Shown: positions 23,790 through 35,569, numbered from the stretch's first letter. The stretch is DNA of 64,000 nucleotides from Laguncularia racemosa (GCA_037954665.1 JBBMOL010000449.1:62001-126000), one strand, 5' to 3'. Notes: generated by a model from the sequence alone, not told the origin. Program-made: numbers and translations.

Positions 23790-25439
23790 ATGATAAGGAG
23801 CTCTTCATCCAAACTTTTTGCTTTTGACCCAGAGATTGAGCAAACATCCAGAAGAAGGTTGAGGAGTGCCTTTGAACAAGTTGCGCGAAATCTAGTTTTT
23901 GAAAATCAGCAATTAGGTGAAGAGGAATTGCAGTTTAGTGAGGTTGAGAATTCAGTAGCAGCAATGGCAGGTTAACGCCGAACGATGGTTGATTATGCCA
24001 GACCTACATTGGATAGCACGGGATCTTGTATAGCCAGACCTACAATAGACACCAGCAATTTTGAAGTAAAAGCCTCTACAATGAACATGATCCATAATCA
24101 ATGCCAGTTCGATGGTTTAGCTGATGAGGATCCTCATGCTTACATCTAGATGTTTCTAGACATTTGTGAAACAATTAAATAGAATGGAGTGACGGATGAA
24201 GCTTTAAAGTTACGTCTTTTTCCTTTCACATTGAGGGGAAAAGCAAGGCAGTGGTTCAGTTCTTTAGATTGGAATTCCATCACGACCTGGCCCTAGTTGG
24301 CGGAAACATTCTTGGATTACTACTTCCCGCCTTCCAAAACTGCCAAACTGAGAAATGATATCATGTCGTTTACTCAGATGGATAATGAACTTCTTCATGA
24401 ATCATGGCTAAGGTTTAAGGACTTACTCAGTTGGTGCACACATCATCAAATGCCCAATTGGTTGTAGGTATCTACCTTCTATAACGGGCTTGATTACCCG
24501 ACTCGACAAACCATTGATGCTGCTGCCGGTGGTACACTTAATGTGAAGACTCCTGAGGAATCGCTACAATTGTTTGAAAATATGGCGAAAAATAACCATC
24601 AGTGGGGTAATGGCAAGACAAGGCAAAGAACAGCAAGGATCTATGAAGTTGAAATGATGACCACCCTTGTAGCAAAGGTTGATGCTCTAGCTAAAAAGGT
24701 TGATGGGATGGTAATATCTGAGCTACCCCAATATTTTCTAGCCGATCAATCAACCGCGTTAGTGGGTCATGATTATATGGAGCAAGTTGATTATGTTAGC
24801 AATCCTATGCGATCTCAGAACAACCCTTACAGCAACACATATAATTTAGGCTAGCGCAATCACCCTAATTTTTCATGGAGTAATCCACCACTTCCTCGGG
24901 GTAATGCACATACACCTGGATTCCAAAGGCCTCCTCCACCACCTTTTACTAAAAAGAAGTCCAACCTAGAGAATATGATTTCCAAGTTCATTCAAACCTC
25001 AGAGTAGCGCCAGCAAGCAACAGATGCTGCTTTAAGAAATCATGAGGCTTCCATCCATAATTTAGAAAACCAGGTGGGTCAGATTGCAAAAATATTATCA
25101 GAGAGACCACAAGGGTCCTTACCTGGGAACACGGAACCTAATCCGAGGGAGCAGGTGAAGGCGGTGACCCTTAGGAGTGGAAGGAAATTGCATTCTGACA
25201 CTATGGGAGTGCTAGGGGTTGTCTAGGAAAAACGGGTTAAGGTCAGAGAAGACAAGGATGCTGAAAAGGATCAAGCCACTACACAGGGTAAGGACAAGGA
25301 GCTTGATAAGGAAGAAGATCTAGGGAAGGCCAAGACATCGACAGTTCAGCCTTATAAGCCTCTAATTCCATATCCGGGTCGCTTAAAAAAAGACAAAGAG
25401 TAAGAACACTTCGGTAAGTTTTTAGATTTGTTTAAGTAG
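23790..25439 (+). pseudogene. gag: Athila gag, stops only
   Basis: ATG at 23790 (MIRSSSSKLFAFDPEIEQT). Capsid-type domain at about 24080-24540, with FDGLADEDPHAYI, LRLFPFTLRGKARQWFSSL and FYNGLDYPTRQTID. A coil segment follows (VDALAKKVDGM, 24670-24710), then proline-rich sequence and a basic C-terminal part (VTLRSGRKLHS). No zinc knuckle is seen. The frame is continuous with pol but has internal stops at 23973 (TAA), 24147, 24180, 24294, 24465, 24852, 25005, 25224 (all TAG), 25401 (TAA) and 25437 (TAG), and no frameshift. Gag would form the intracellular particle. Confidence 0.85.
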
Positions 25440-27959
25440 TTGCATATTAATATACCGTTTGTGGAAGCTCTTGCGCAGATGCCCAGGTATGCTAAGTTTT
25501 TGAAGGATTTGTTCTCAAACAAGAAACGGCTGGAAGAGGTTTCTACTACATTTATTGGAGCGGAGTGTTCGACTATTTTACAGAATAAGTTACCTAAGAA
25601 ACTCAAGGATCCAGGCAGTTTTACTATTCCATGCTTAATAGGTGAATTGCATGTGGAGAGAGCCTTGACAGACCTTGGGGCAAGTATAAACTTGATGCCC
25701 TATTCATTGTTTAGGAAGCTTAGGCTTAGTGAGCCAAAGCCTACAAGGATGAGTTTGCAGTTAGCTGATCGCTTGGTCAAATTCCCTAGAGGAATCATAG
25801 AAGACGTCCTGGTAAAGGTTGAAAAGTTTATTTTTCCTGTTGACTTTGTTATCTTGGACATGGATGCAGATGTTGAGGTCCCACTAATCTTGGGATGACC
25901 ATTTCTTGCTACTGCACGAGCGTTGATAGATGTTGCTGATGGAAAACTAGTTTTAAGATTGGGTGCAGATGAGTTAACTATGACAATCCCATCAACACTG
26001 AAGCAATCTTTAAGCACTGATGATTCTTGCTATGCTATTGACTATGTTGATATGACTGTGATGAGTTCTATGTAGGAATTGTTATGTAGTGATCTTTTGG
26101 AGTTTAGTTTGACCGCAATTGGAGGAGAAAAGTGTGAGAATTTGGATGTTCAGAATGTGATGGCTCAACTGAATGCTTGTCCAGAGGTGGTATGTAAAAG
26201 AGGGTTTGAGAAGAAAGTATTTAGTGAGGAAGGAAGGCTGAAACCATCGGTTGAAGAACCCCCAAAACTCGAGTTGAAGTAACTTCCAAAATATCTGGAA
26301 TATGCATTTTTGGAGGCTGAATCTAAACTCCCCATCATTATTTCTGTTGGTATGACAAGGGAGCAAATGGATAGCCTATTGGAGGTCTTGAAGGAGCACA
26401 AGCGTGCTCTTGCTTGGAAGATTTTGGATATTCGAGGTATTAGTCCTTCGTTTTGCACCCATAAGATTTTGCTTGAGGATGATTTTAAACCAGTGGTGCA
26501 ACCTCAGAGAAGGTTAAACCCCAATATGCGGGAGGTTGTGAAGAAAGAGGTGATCAAACTCATGGATGCAGGGTTAATATATCCTATTTCTGACCATTCT
26601 TGGTTCAGCCCTATACAAGTCATACCAAAGAAGGGAGGAATGACTGTAGTGCCCAATGAAAGAAATGAACCCATACCCATGAGGACTGTAACGGGATGGC
26701 GAGTGTGCATAGACTATAGAAGATTGAATGAGGCAACTCGCAAAGATCATTTCCCTCTTCCTTTTATGGACCAAATGCTGGAGCAGTTGGTAGGACATCT
26801 ATATTACTGTTTTTTATATGGAATGTCAGGGTACTTCCAAATTCCAATCGCTCCCGAAGATCAGGAAAAGACCACATTCACTTGTCCTTATGTTACTTTC
26901 GTGTATAGGCGCATGCCTTTTGGGTTATGCAATGCACCAGCAACTTTCCAATGGTGTATGCTAGCAATTTTTGAGGACTTAGTGGAAGACATCATGGAGG
27001 TCTTTATGGACGATTTCTCCATATTTGGTGATTCTTTTGATGATTGTCTCATTAACTTCGAAAGAGTTTTGATTCGATGTGAAAAGACAAATCTGGTTTT
27101 AAATTGGGAGAAATGTCACTTCATGGTGAAGGAGAGCATTGTTCTAGGGCATAAAATCTCTCATAGAGGAATCGAAGTAGATAGTGCAAAGGTAAACACA
27201 ATTGTAAAACTTCCACCACCTTCTTTGGTAAGAGCCATTCGGAGTTTCCTCGGGCATGCCGGTTTCTATAGAAGGTTCATTAAAGATTTCTCTCAAATAG
27301 CTCAGCCTCCGACACGACTATTAGAAAAGGACATGCCTTATGAATTCACCAATGAATGTCTTCAAGCGTTCAATACGCTTAAGGAAAAGTTGACCCAAGC
27401 ACCTATCATGGTGGCTCCTGATTGGGATCTCCCTTTCGAATTAATGTGTGATATAAGTGATTTTGCTATTGGAGTGGTTTTGGGACAAAGGAGGGATAAA
27501 CATTTTTAGCCTATTTATTATGCTAGTAAGACCCTCACAAGTGCTCAAGAGAACTACACCATGATCGAAAAGGAACTTCTTGCTATAATTTTTACTTTTG
27601 ACAAGTTTTGGTCTTATTTAATTTTGTCTAAGGTAATTGTTTACACTGACCATTCAACACTCAGGTACTTATTATCTAAAACAGATGCAAAACCGCGACT
27701 CATTCGGTGGATCTTGCTTCTATAAGAATTCGATTTGGAGATTCGGGATAAAAAGGGGGCGGAGAATTTAGCTGCTGATCATCTTTCTCGATTGGAGAAC
27801 CCGCATTTTGAAAAATTGAATGAAGAAGAGATTGATGATACTTTTCCAGAGGAAGGGCTCTATCGGATTAACAAGGTAAGTAGTACTTTTAAACCTTGGT
27901 TTGCCGATTTTGCTAATTACCTTGTTTGCAAAGTACCTCCTAATGACAAAATGTCTTAG
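25440..27959 (+). pseudogene. pol: Athila protease, reverse transcriptase and RNase H
   Basis: Protease: active-site DLGAS at 25671-25685, then VPLILG followed by a TGA at 25896. RT: the longest open part, 26310-27509, with VPKKGGM, WRVCIDYRRLNEAT, FPLPFMDQML and MPFGLCNAPATFQ, the catalytic FMDD at 27003-27014, and GHKISHRGIEVDSAKV. RNase H: FELMCDISDFAIGVVLGQ before a TAG at 27507, then YYASKTLTSAQENYTMIEKE and VYTDHSTLRYL. Other stops are at 26073 (TAG), 26280 (TAA), 27723 (TAA) and 27957 (TAG). The RT and RNase H catalytic residues I can place are intact, and the frame is the same as gag. Confidence 0.9.
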
Positions 27960-29105
27960 CAAAAGAAAAGGTTCTTTGCTGAGTTAAAGCACTACTTTTG
28001 GGAGGAACCATTCTTGTTTCGTGTTTGTGCGGATCAAGTGATTAGGCGATGTGTAACCAAGCAAGAAGAGCAGGAGATTTTAAAGCACTGTCACACCGGG
28101 TTAACTGGCGGTCATTATAGTGTGAATCGAACAGCCTACAAGATTTTGGAATCCGGATTTTATTGGCCAACGATATTCAAAGATTCCTTCAATTTTGTGA
28201 AGACTTGTGACAGGTGCCAACATGTGGGGAATATGTCCAAATGTGATGAGATGTCCCAGAATTTCATATTAGAGTGTGAGATCTTCAACGCGTGGGGAAT
28301 TGATTTCATGGGACCTTTCCCCAATTCTTTCGGGAATAAGTATATACTCGTGGCGGTGGATTATGTGTCTAAATGGGTAGAGGCCCAAGCTTTGCCCACC
28401 AATGACGCCAGAGTAGTGTTGAAGTTCTTGAAGAAACTTTTCTCTAGGTTTGGAGCACCACGGGCTTTAATTAGTGATAGGGGAACACATTTCTGTAATG
28501 TGCAACTGGAGAAAGTGCTGAAGCGATATGGGGTCACCCATAGATTAGCAACCCCCTATCACCCTTAGACGAATGGTCAAGTAGAAGTTTCAAACCATGA
28601 ATTGAAAAGGATTCTAGAAAAGACAGTAGAGCATCATCGAAGGGATTGGTCGAAAAAATTGGATGATGCATTGTGGGCCTATAGGATAGCCTTCAAAACT
28701 CCCTTAAGCACCACTCCATACTGACTAGTTTTTGGGAAAGCTTGCCACCTACCAGTAGAGCTAGAACATAGAGCTTTTTGGGCTTTACGTACTCTTAACA
28801 TGGATTTAGAGGCTGCTGGTAGGAAGAGGAAGTTTCAGCTGAACGAACTTGATGAATGGCATGCAATAGCTTACGACAACATGTGAGTTTATAAGGAGAA
28901 GATGAAGAGGTATCACGATATGCGGATTCATCATCCGAAACAATTCCGTGAGGGAGATCATGTTCTCTTATTTAATTCGCGACTGAAACTTTTTCCGGGT
29001 AAGTTGAGATTGAAGTGGTTTGGGTCGTTTAAAGTGGTAAAAGTCTCTCCTCGTGGAGCGGTGGAGGGCCAAGAGGAGTTTAGACTCCAACCTCTTGTGA
29101 ATTGA
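27960..29105 (+). pseudogene. pol: Athila integrase
   Basis: The HHCC zinc-binding domain lies at 28086-28220 (H in KHCHTG, GGHYS, then CDRCQ). In the catalytic core the first aspartate is in WGIDFMGPFP (28302) and the second in LISDRGTHF near 28470; the glutamate-bearing helix follows the TAG at 28566. The C-terminal part has RFREGDHVLLFNSRLKLFPGKL-type sequence and ends at TGA 29103. Internal stops are TAG 28566 and TGA 28722 and 28884, with no frameshift. No chromodomain is seen, as expected for Athila. Confidence 0.88.
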
Positions 29106-30284
29106 TCAGATGTAATCACAATCCGTCGAGCAAACGACGTTAACCAAAAGCGCTTGATGGGAGGCAACCCATGCATTTCTTTAGGTAAGTTTTTCTTTCT
29201 TTAATCTATTCAATTATTCTCTATTATTTTTGGCATTAACTTGGCAGGAAATTCCATCTTTTGCGAACCTAATGCATGAAGGGAGAGTGAGGCATGCAAA
29301 AAGGAGGTAAGTTGAACATTTTACAAGTTTCATGGGAATACACGGCCGTATATGAAAAAAAAAATCCACAGAATGATACACGCCCATGACATACGGCCAT
29401 GTACCATGGGCGTGTGTCTGGGAGAAACCACATAGGTGAACACACACCCATGTAGTTGGCCGTGTATCTGAGTTTATTAAAAAAAAAAAAAAACACGGAC
29501 ATACGACCGTATATATGGCCATGTGTCAGACCGTGCCTTTCTAGCACGACCGGTTCTTTTATTTCAAAACTCTCCGATTTTTATTTTCATTTTCAACTAT
29601 CCTCGCCATATCAATTCACTCCTTCTCCATCCTTTGTTTCATGCATTCTAGGATCCATTTCAAGCAGTAAAGGTAAGATTTCTCCCTCGATTCTTCTTCA
29701 ATATGCAATTTTTCCTCCATTCATTTAAGTTTTTCGAATTACATAGCACTTCATGCATGATTTCGAGGGTAATTTGAGTTTTCTCAAGGGGCTTTTGCAT
29801 CTTTCAGTCGATTCTTTCCTAGTATTGATCTTTTCTCATGTTTTTACTTATTTATACTAGGATTCAAGACGTATTTTGCACAATTTCCATGTTTACCTTA
29901 AAACCTAGGTTTTGTATTCTTGTTTTGCGAATTTTTGTGGAACCTAGGTTGTTATTAGGTTACATGGTGGGTGGTTATTAGCTTATTATTGATGATTTTG
30001 TGCAAAATGGGTTTTACACGGCCATTTCCTTGGGTGTATAGTTTTGAATGGTGGAGGGAAGCGTTTCTGCGAAAGACATGCTCGTGCATGTCACAATACA
30101 TGGGCGTGTGTTTAATTCTTGGATTCTTTTTTCTCTTCTTCCTTTGATTTTAGTCCGTATTCCCTCATGCATGGCCATTCCTCATCATTATTACAACTTA
30201 TTGTGCGATAATTCACATATTTTTTTTAGATGTATTAAGTTGTTTGGTGGAAGTTATGAGCATTTTCTTTATTTTCTTGTTTAG
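29106..30284 (+). other. Spacer between pol and third ORF
   Basis: Starts with a conserved block (29135-29175) containing the hairpin ATGGG-AGGCAA-CCCAT at 29157-29172, which also follows gag-pro in element E. At 29338-29545 is a run of ACACGGCCGTATA, ATGGGCGTGT and similar motifs plus a 13-base A run. At 29600-30280 it is AT-rich with no coding. Confidence 0.7.
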
Positions 30285-31535
30285 ATGACTCGCAAGAAGA
30301 TAGTAGCGCAAAAGATAAAAAGATTAGACGAAGCAAGTAGTAGTAGGGGAGCATCTCGTTATCTGGTTAGCATGAGACAAGAGCACAAACCCATCTACGA
30401 CAAGTTCAAAAACTCGAAAATTATTCAACCCAACGTCCTGATTGATTGGGAAGTGTTAGAACGTTTTGGTATTAGGGATACATGTGAGGAGCTTCTTCAA
30501 GATCAAGCCTGGCGGAATCTTTTAGCCATTGAGGAGAAGATTTATAAGGAGATCACACTCACTTTTATCTCTACTTTTACTATCCAGGATGGCATGAGCG
30601 TAGGGTTGGACAATGAGGTAGAATTTTTTGCCATGGGAGATTATTGACGATATTCTATGACGGACTTCATTGCGGCAATGGATCTTTAGGATCCTCCTTT
30701 CCTCCAGAGCCAAGAATTCCACCAACTCCCTGTGTCATTTCCTCGAGGATTTCGACTCAGCGATTATTGGGGCAGATTGGGTAGACTATCATATAATGCT
30801 TCTGCTATGAAGGGATCTTCCTTTAGTCAGCTGTCTTACTGGGTACTGCACTACATTTTTGCTCACTCCACCATGGGTCGCACGGATTCTGGGGGTGTGG
30901 TGAACGCCTGCGATGTCTTTCAGTTATGGAGCATGGATTCTCACACTAGGGTAAATGTAGGGGTATTCGCTGCATTTTGCATACTCCACCAATCTGAGGC
31001 TGGGAGTCTAGGTGTATTCGTAAGAGCATGGATAACGCGCATTTTGAGGAACTTAGAGTTATTTACCGTTCAGGAACCCGGTGACTGTGTGGGATAGTCA
31101 GTGCGCTTAACGGATGGGCCTATTATCAGCTGGGGGCATAGGGTTCCACAGCGGGAGGAAGCTAGGGATGAGTTTGCTGAATTAGAAGGAGATCATATTC
31201 CTGAAGGGAAAGAGGAGGCTAAGATTCAAGAGGATGAGCCATAGGAACCAAGAGCAAGGAGGTTATCAGCTGAGCTTCTTCAAGAATTATTTACTAAGGT
31301 TCAATCCATGCAGGAGGAGCAATAGAGGATGATGAAGAAGCAGAATAGGTTAAAACAGTTCCTTCGGAACAGTTTTACCAAGCTGGGTGAGACGCTTAGG
31401 ATAGACTTCGCGTCTTCCAGCTATTCTAGCGATGAGGACGTTCGGGTCGATCCACATACATGAGTCCCAGGTTCTTCTCTTCGACAGGAAGAAGGCGGAC
31501 ATCGAGATGATTCGGACAATGGGGATGAGGATTGA
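30285..31535 (+). pseudogene. Athila third ORF (ORF1/env-like product), stops only
   Basis: ATG at 30285 (MTRKKIVAQKIKRLDEASSSRG, a basic start). Readable parts include VLIDWEVLERFGIRDTCEELL, MTDFIAAM, QLPVSFPRGFRLSDYWGRL, NASAMKGSSFSQL, YIFAHSTMGR and VFAAFCILHQSE. It resembles the Athila ORF1 family of unknown function located after pol. No signal peptide or transmembrane segment is evident, so an envelope role is not supported here. One frame of 417 codons contains six internal stops: TGA 30645, TAG 30687, TAG 31095, TAG 31242, TAG 31323 and TGA 31461. There is no frameshift. Confidence 0.7.
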
Positions 31536-31921
31536 AGGATAATTGTTGGGACTTAGCTATTTGAATCCCTTCTGTAGGATTTCATTTATATTTTTTTTTT
31601 TGCCAAAACTTTGGATGATATTTCTGGATGTTTTTATTGTTCTTTCTTTATGCTTTTATCTTTTTCTTTTGGTTTTTGGTTTTTCATTTCAGAGATTTTG
31701 TTAGATTGGTGGAGTACATGACTTTAGTTACATGAGAAGGTTGGGGATGCTACATGTTTGGTGTACTTTTCAAGGAATCATGGTCGGTGCGCATGAATGT
31801 TAATGATTTGAGTCACTTCTGAAAAGTGGATGCTGGAAGCGCAATTCCGATTTTGATCCAGGGGAGTCCTGTTCTCTTTCACCTTTATTTCCATTTTCCT
31901 TCCTTGTTGTGTAGTTCAATG

Positions 31922-31961
31922 TAGACATTGGGGACAATGTCTAACTCTAAGTGTGGGGGAG
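31922..31961 (+). promoter_or_regulatory. Hairpin plus purine tract in the Athila 3' region
   Basis: TAGACATTG-GGGA-CAATGTCTA (31922-31943) is a perfect 9-bp stem; AAGTGTGGGGGAG follows at 31949-31961. The same arrangement with other stem sequences occurs twice in element E. The purine tract resembles a plus-strand primer, but no LTR follows directly here, so this is the internal copy of the pair. Confidence 0.8.
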
Positions 31962-33120
31962 GGATTTGAGTAAAGGAAGTTATATGAAATATAAGTGTTA
32001 ATGAATCAAAATTCAAAAGTTTCCTCACTTAAGATGTATTTAATGAATTACTAATAAACAAGAATTGCTGAGATTTAGTTATATGATTTACTGAGATGAA
32101 AAGTCTTGGGAATTTTGAAAATTTTTACTCTCTTATCTTGTTTTATAAATACTTTGCTAGAATTACGAGTTAAAATCCAAGTGAAGAGAATTACTTGTTA
32201 TTTAAGCATTTATTTCAAGAATTGGGAGTAGATTAAGGTCACTAGTAAGTTTAGTATGCTTTTTCTTTTGCTATTAATGTGATTTTTGTAATTCTGAGTA
32301 AAGGAGTAGATGATTCTTATAGCTTGGTGATCCCTTTTCGCAATTATTGAAATTGAGAACTTTGGGAGTAATGAATTGGAAAAAAAAAAAGTTCAGAAGT
32401 GGGCCTCATAGACTCGAGTAATTAAGCTTGAGGGGTGCCCTTTTGAGGGAATAACATCTATTGACTTGGGTAACGAACTCGAGATCAATGGCTAAAAGCT
32501 TGCTACAAGGGTCGTGAGAAAAGTCCGAGAAAACTGAACTTAATTAAGCTGAATTGGAAATTAATGGAAAATTAATTTAATTGAGATGGTAGAGGTTCAA
32601 AGGGGTATCTCAAAACCTAGTAGCCTAAGATCGTCCGGTCTGGGACTTATTGATCGAGGAAACCATTTCAGTTGAAAGGATAAATAAAAAAAATAGATAG
32701 TTGACTTGACTCAAACAAGTAAATCCGAGGGATGCCTTCTATGCTGAGGGGATAATGTCTGTTAACTTGAGTGATGAGCTCGGGATTATCGATTGAAAGT
32801 TCACTACATGAGTCTGTTAACTAAGTAAAGTACTTAATGGAAAATCTCCCAATCTTGTTTAAAAGGATTAAAGAAAAGGGAAATCCAGGAGATAAGTAGA
32901 TACAATGTGCCTTTACTCTTTATTGCATTACTTATAGGAGTGGTTAAGAGGGAAGTATACTCTACTGGTATTGATCTTTGTTCGGTTTCACTTTTGGGAA
33001 TTTATGTTTAAATGATGAGAGTACTAGTTTAAGTCACTTGGAATAGTCTTGAGAATTCTGGTATTTGTATTTTGTAAACAACTAATGGTAGGATTGAGTA
33101 GAGATTGTATAGTACGGAGG
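31962..33120 (+). other. Athila 3' untranslated region
   Basis: No coding. Holds GGGTATCTCAAAACC (about 32602-32617) and GAGTGATGAGCTCGGGA (about 32768-32784), both also present in the E 3' region at 59224 and 59249. Confidence 0.7.
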
Positions 33121-33125
33121 TAGAT
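33121..33125. repeat. Target-site duplication TAGAT, left
   Basis: TAGAT directly before the C1 LTR; the same five bases follow the right LTR at 38445-38449. Confidence 0.9.
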
Positions 33126-33974
33126 TGATACGAACCACGCCAACCCGCGACGAAACCCAATACCAATACATTCGGAATTCGTTGCCTAAGACACCCAAAC
33201 ACCTAAAGTGGAAACTGCGACCCGTTGTCTATAAGCGAGACAAGAACCTTGGTATAAAATGAAGACGCCACAATTGGGATGAAAGACCAATTGATAAGTC
33301 GGGATGAATGCTACGGAAATTAATCCAATAAGTTCGATTTAGTTCTTGAAGAACCAAGAGAGGTGCCTCTCAAAAGTGTTTAATGTTCAAAGATGTAAAT
33401 TCTTAGTTGTTCTAAACCTTATGAGCTTTTATACTAGGGTTACAATTCGTGAAAAACAAGTCCAAAACGACATAGCTTAGATAAGTTGCGTAAAAACACT
33501 AAACAAAAAAAGCTGGCTGGCAGGGGATATACAGCCGTGTACACAACCGTGTACTTTGGCCGTGTACTTTTCTGTGCACATTCCGGTCACATACACGACC
33601 GTGTACTTATGGTCGTGTATCTTTTTGTGGATTTGCTTGTCTCCATACACGGCCGTACCTTTTAGCCGTGTGTTTAACCGTGTATGATTCTGTGCAATCT
33701 TGGAATTCCTACACGGCCGTGCCTTAAACATACACGCCCTCTTCAACCCGTGTCCGGAGTGACTTGTATAAAAGCAAGGGTTTTCCCATGGTTGTTCCAA
33801 TCCGTTCCAACTTCATGATTGCTCCAATCCTTTCCGGCTTCATGGACAACCTTTATCAACCTGTTAAGTGCTTCCTTGAATCGTTTCGCTCGGCTTCTTG
33901 TGATCGATCCAGGCGGCACTTCAAGAGGATCCATATTTCTTCTTCCGGCTCGGCTCTCATCATGGATCTCATCA
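33126..33974 (-). repeat. C1 3' LTR (849 bp)
   Basis: Minus-strand reading TGATGAGATCC to GTTCGTATCA. It is 25 bp longer than the other LTR because of an extra ACACAACCGTGTACTTTGG-type unit in the ACACGGCCGTGT array near 33535-33565. A TATAAAA on the minus strand (33433-33427) fits a promoter. The polyprotein frame runs on into this LTR and stops at 33743. Confidence 0.9.
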
Positions 33975-34855
33975 TTCCCCTCCTCTTGAAAAGGATTTGT
34001 CCTCAAATCATTGCCTGCATCAAATGGACTAAGATCAGTAACATAAAATGTGACACTTACTGGATACTCACCTGGTAAATATTTCTTGTAGGCATTATCA
34101 TTGATTTTCTCAAGCATCGGAAATGGACCGTCTCCCCTAGGGTTCAACTTGAATCTCCTCTGCAATGGAAAACTCTCCTTGCGAAAATGCACCCAAACCC
34201 AATCTCCAGGCTGAAAAATCTTGGGTCTCCTGTCTTTGTTCACCCTTGAAGCGACCCTGGCATTTTGTTTTACAATCCTAATCTTTACCTGTGCATGTAG
34301 CTTTCTCACAAAATCTGTCTTAGAATCAGCATCAAAACTCACAAACTTGTTAAGTGGCAATGGCAATAAATAAATAGGAACCAATGGGTTAAAACCATAC
34401 ACAATCTCAAATGGTGAACATTGAGTAGTGCTATGTAAAGCCCTATTATATGCAAACTCCACAAATGGTAGACAATCCTTCCAAGTCATAATGTTCTTCT
34501 CTATGATTTCCCCTAACAATTGAATTAAAGTCCTGTTAACCACATCAATTTGCCCATCAATTTGTGGGTGACAGATAGTTGAAAACATTCGCTTAGTTCC
34601 CAACTTTTCCCACAATACTCTCCAAAAATGACTCAAAAATTTCTCATCTCGATCACTAACAATGCTTCTAGGTATACCATGCGGACGCATTACCTTTCTA
34701 AAGAACAAATCAACAATGTGTATAACATCATCAGTTTTATGACAAGGAATGAAATGAACCGTTTTAAAAATCCTATCCACAACCACAAAATTAGAATCTC
34801 GACCATGCTTAGGCCTAGATAATCCTAACACAAAATCTATGGAAATGTTTATCTA
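33743..34855 (-). pseudogene. pol: C1 integrase (catalytic core and C-terminus)
   Basis: Reading leftward: INISIDFVLGLSRPKHGRDS (first aspartate), VVVDRIFKTVHFIPCHKTDD, SIVSDRDEKFLSHFW (second aspartate kept), CHPQIDGQIDVVNRT and LPFVEFAYNRALHSTT. The C-terminus has FQPGDWVWVHFRKESF, PRGDGPFPMLEKINDNAYK and DLSPFDAGNDLRTNPFQEEGNDE, and an arginine/lysine-rich tail (GPITRSRAKRFKEAL type). It ends at 33743, inside the LTR. The zinc-binding N-terminus is missing because of the deletion. A TAG stop at 34853-34855 lies just upstream of INISIDFV at the deletion joint. Integrase would insert the element DNA into the genome. Confidence 0.85.
33975..33987 (-). promoter_or_regulatory. C1 polypurine tract
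   Basis: Minus-strand AAGAGGAGGGGAA directly before the 3' LTR start; it also codes for part of the FQEEGN segment of integrase. The same tract precedes the LTRs at 45393 and 48470. Confidence 0.8.
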
Positions 34856-35569
34856 TGGCTCACGAGGAATGACACTATACTCATATAACCAATCTAAGAA
34901 GTCATCTAAACAAGGAATGGGATGACGATACTTTACCGTAAGGTTGTTGATGGCACGGCAGTCAACACACATTCTCCATGTCCCATCCTTCTTAGGCACC
35001 AAAATCACAGGCACTGCACATGGACTCATGCCTTCTCTCACGTATCCCTTCTCCATTAACTCATCTACCTGCCTTTGGAGTTCCTTCGGAAAGACATTTT
35101 CAAAATCCTGCACAAGAGACACAACCACACTAGGCAAAGCATTAGATAATTTGTTAGTAGTCAAACATGTTTCTTTAAAAACCAGCAACAACATAGGTTG
35201 CCTCATCACTAACGCTCTCCTTACTACACTCGCTCTTACCACACAACTCTCCTTTTGCAAGGCTGCCCTCTCCTTTTCACTCACCACCAAAGTTGATCCC
35301 CCTTCAACTTGGCCTCTCACACTCTTTCAAGCCTTCCTCTCCTTTTCCTTTTGATCTTGACTTTTATATTCCTTTTTCTTCTCATTGTCTTTTGCTCTCT
35401 TACTCTCACTCTGCTTTTCACTCACCTTGTGTTTTGCAAACGACTGTTGTAGCTGCAACCGATCCTCATACACTTGTTTAGGTGTTAACGGTTTAAGATT
35501 AAAGCTTTTCCCGTGGTGAACAAGCGTATACTTGTTAGAAAAGCCATCATAAACAACCTTCCTATCAAA
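34856..35569 (-). pseudogene. pol: C1 protease-RT linker and first part of RT
   Basis: A lysine/glutamate-rich linker follows the protease. Then 35320-34856 reads VSLVQDFENVFPKELQRQVDELMEKGYVREGMSPCAVPVILVPKKDGTWRMCVDCRAINNLTVKY, the fingers part of RT. Directly after LDDFLDWLYEYS, at about 34864, the sequence jumps to the integrase side. The palm with its aspartate pair, the thumb and RNase H are gone, so this copy cannot make active RT. The intact order can be seen in C2 at 40874-39570. Confidence 0.85.

Larger units (their letters stand above)
22225..33120 (+). mobile_element. Athila-type Ty3/gypsy element, 3' LTR not seen
   Basis: Order of parts: 5' LTR, tRNA-Asp primer site, gag-protease-RT-RNase H-integrase in one frame, a 1.2-kb spacer, a third ORF, a hairpin with purine tract, and a long 3' untranslated region. 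Sequence after 33120 is a TAGAT duplication and the nested element C1; 38450-38519 may be the continuation, and the 3' LTR would fall in or beyond the gap at 38520. About 10.9 kb is present, which fits Athila. The lineage call rests on gag and pol sequence, primer site and the extra ORF after pol. Confidence 0.85.

Noticed and set aside
30285..31535. Envelope glycoprotein role for the Athila third ORF
   Set aside because: No signal peptide, cysteine-rich domain or transmembrane segment visible; kept as a protein of unknown function.
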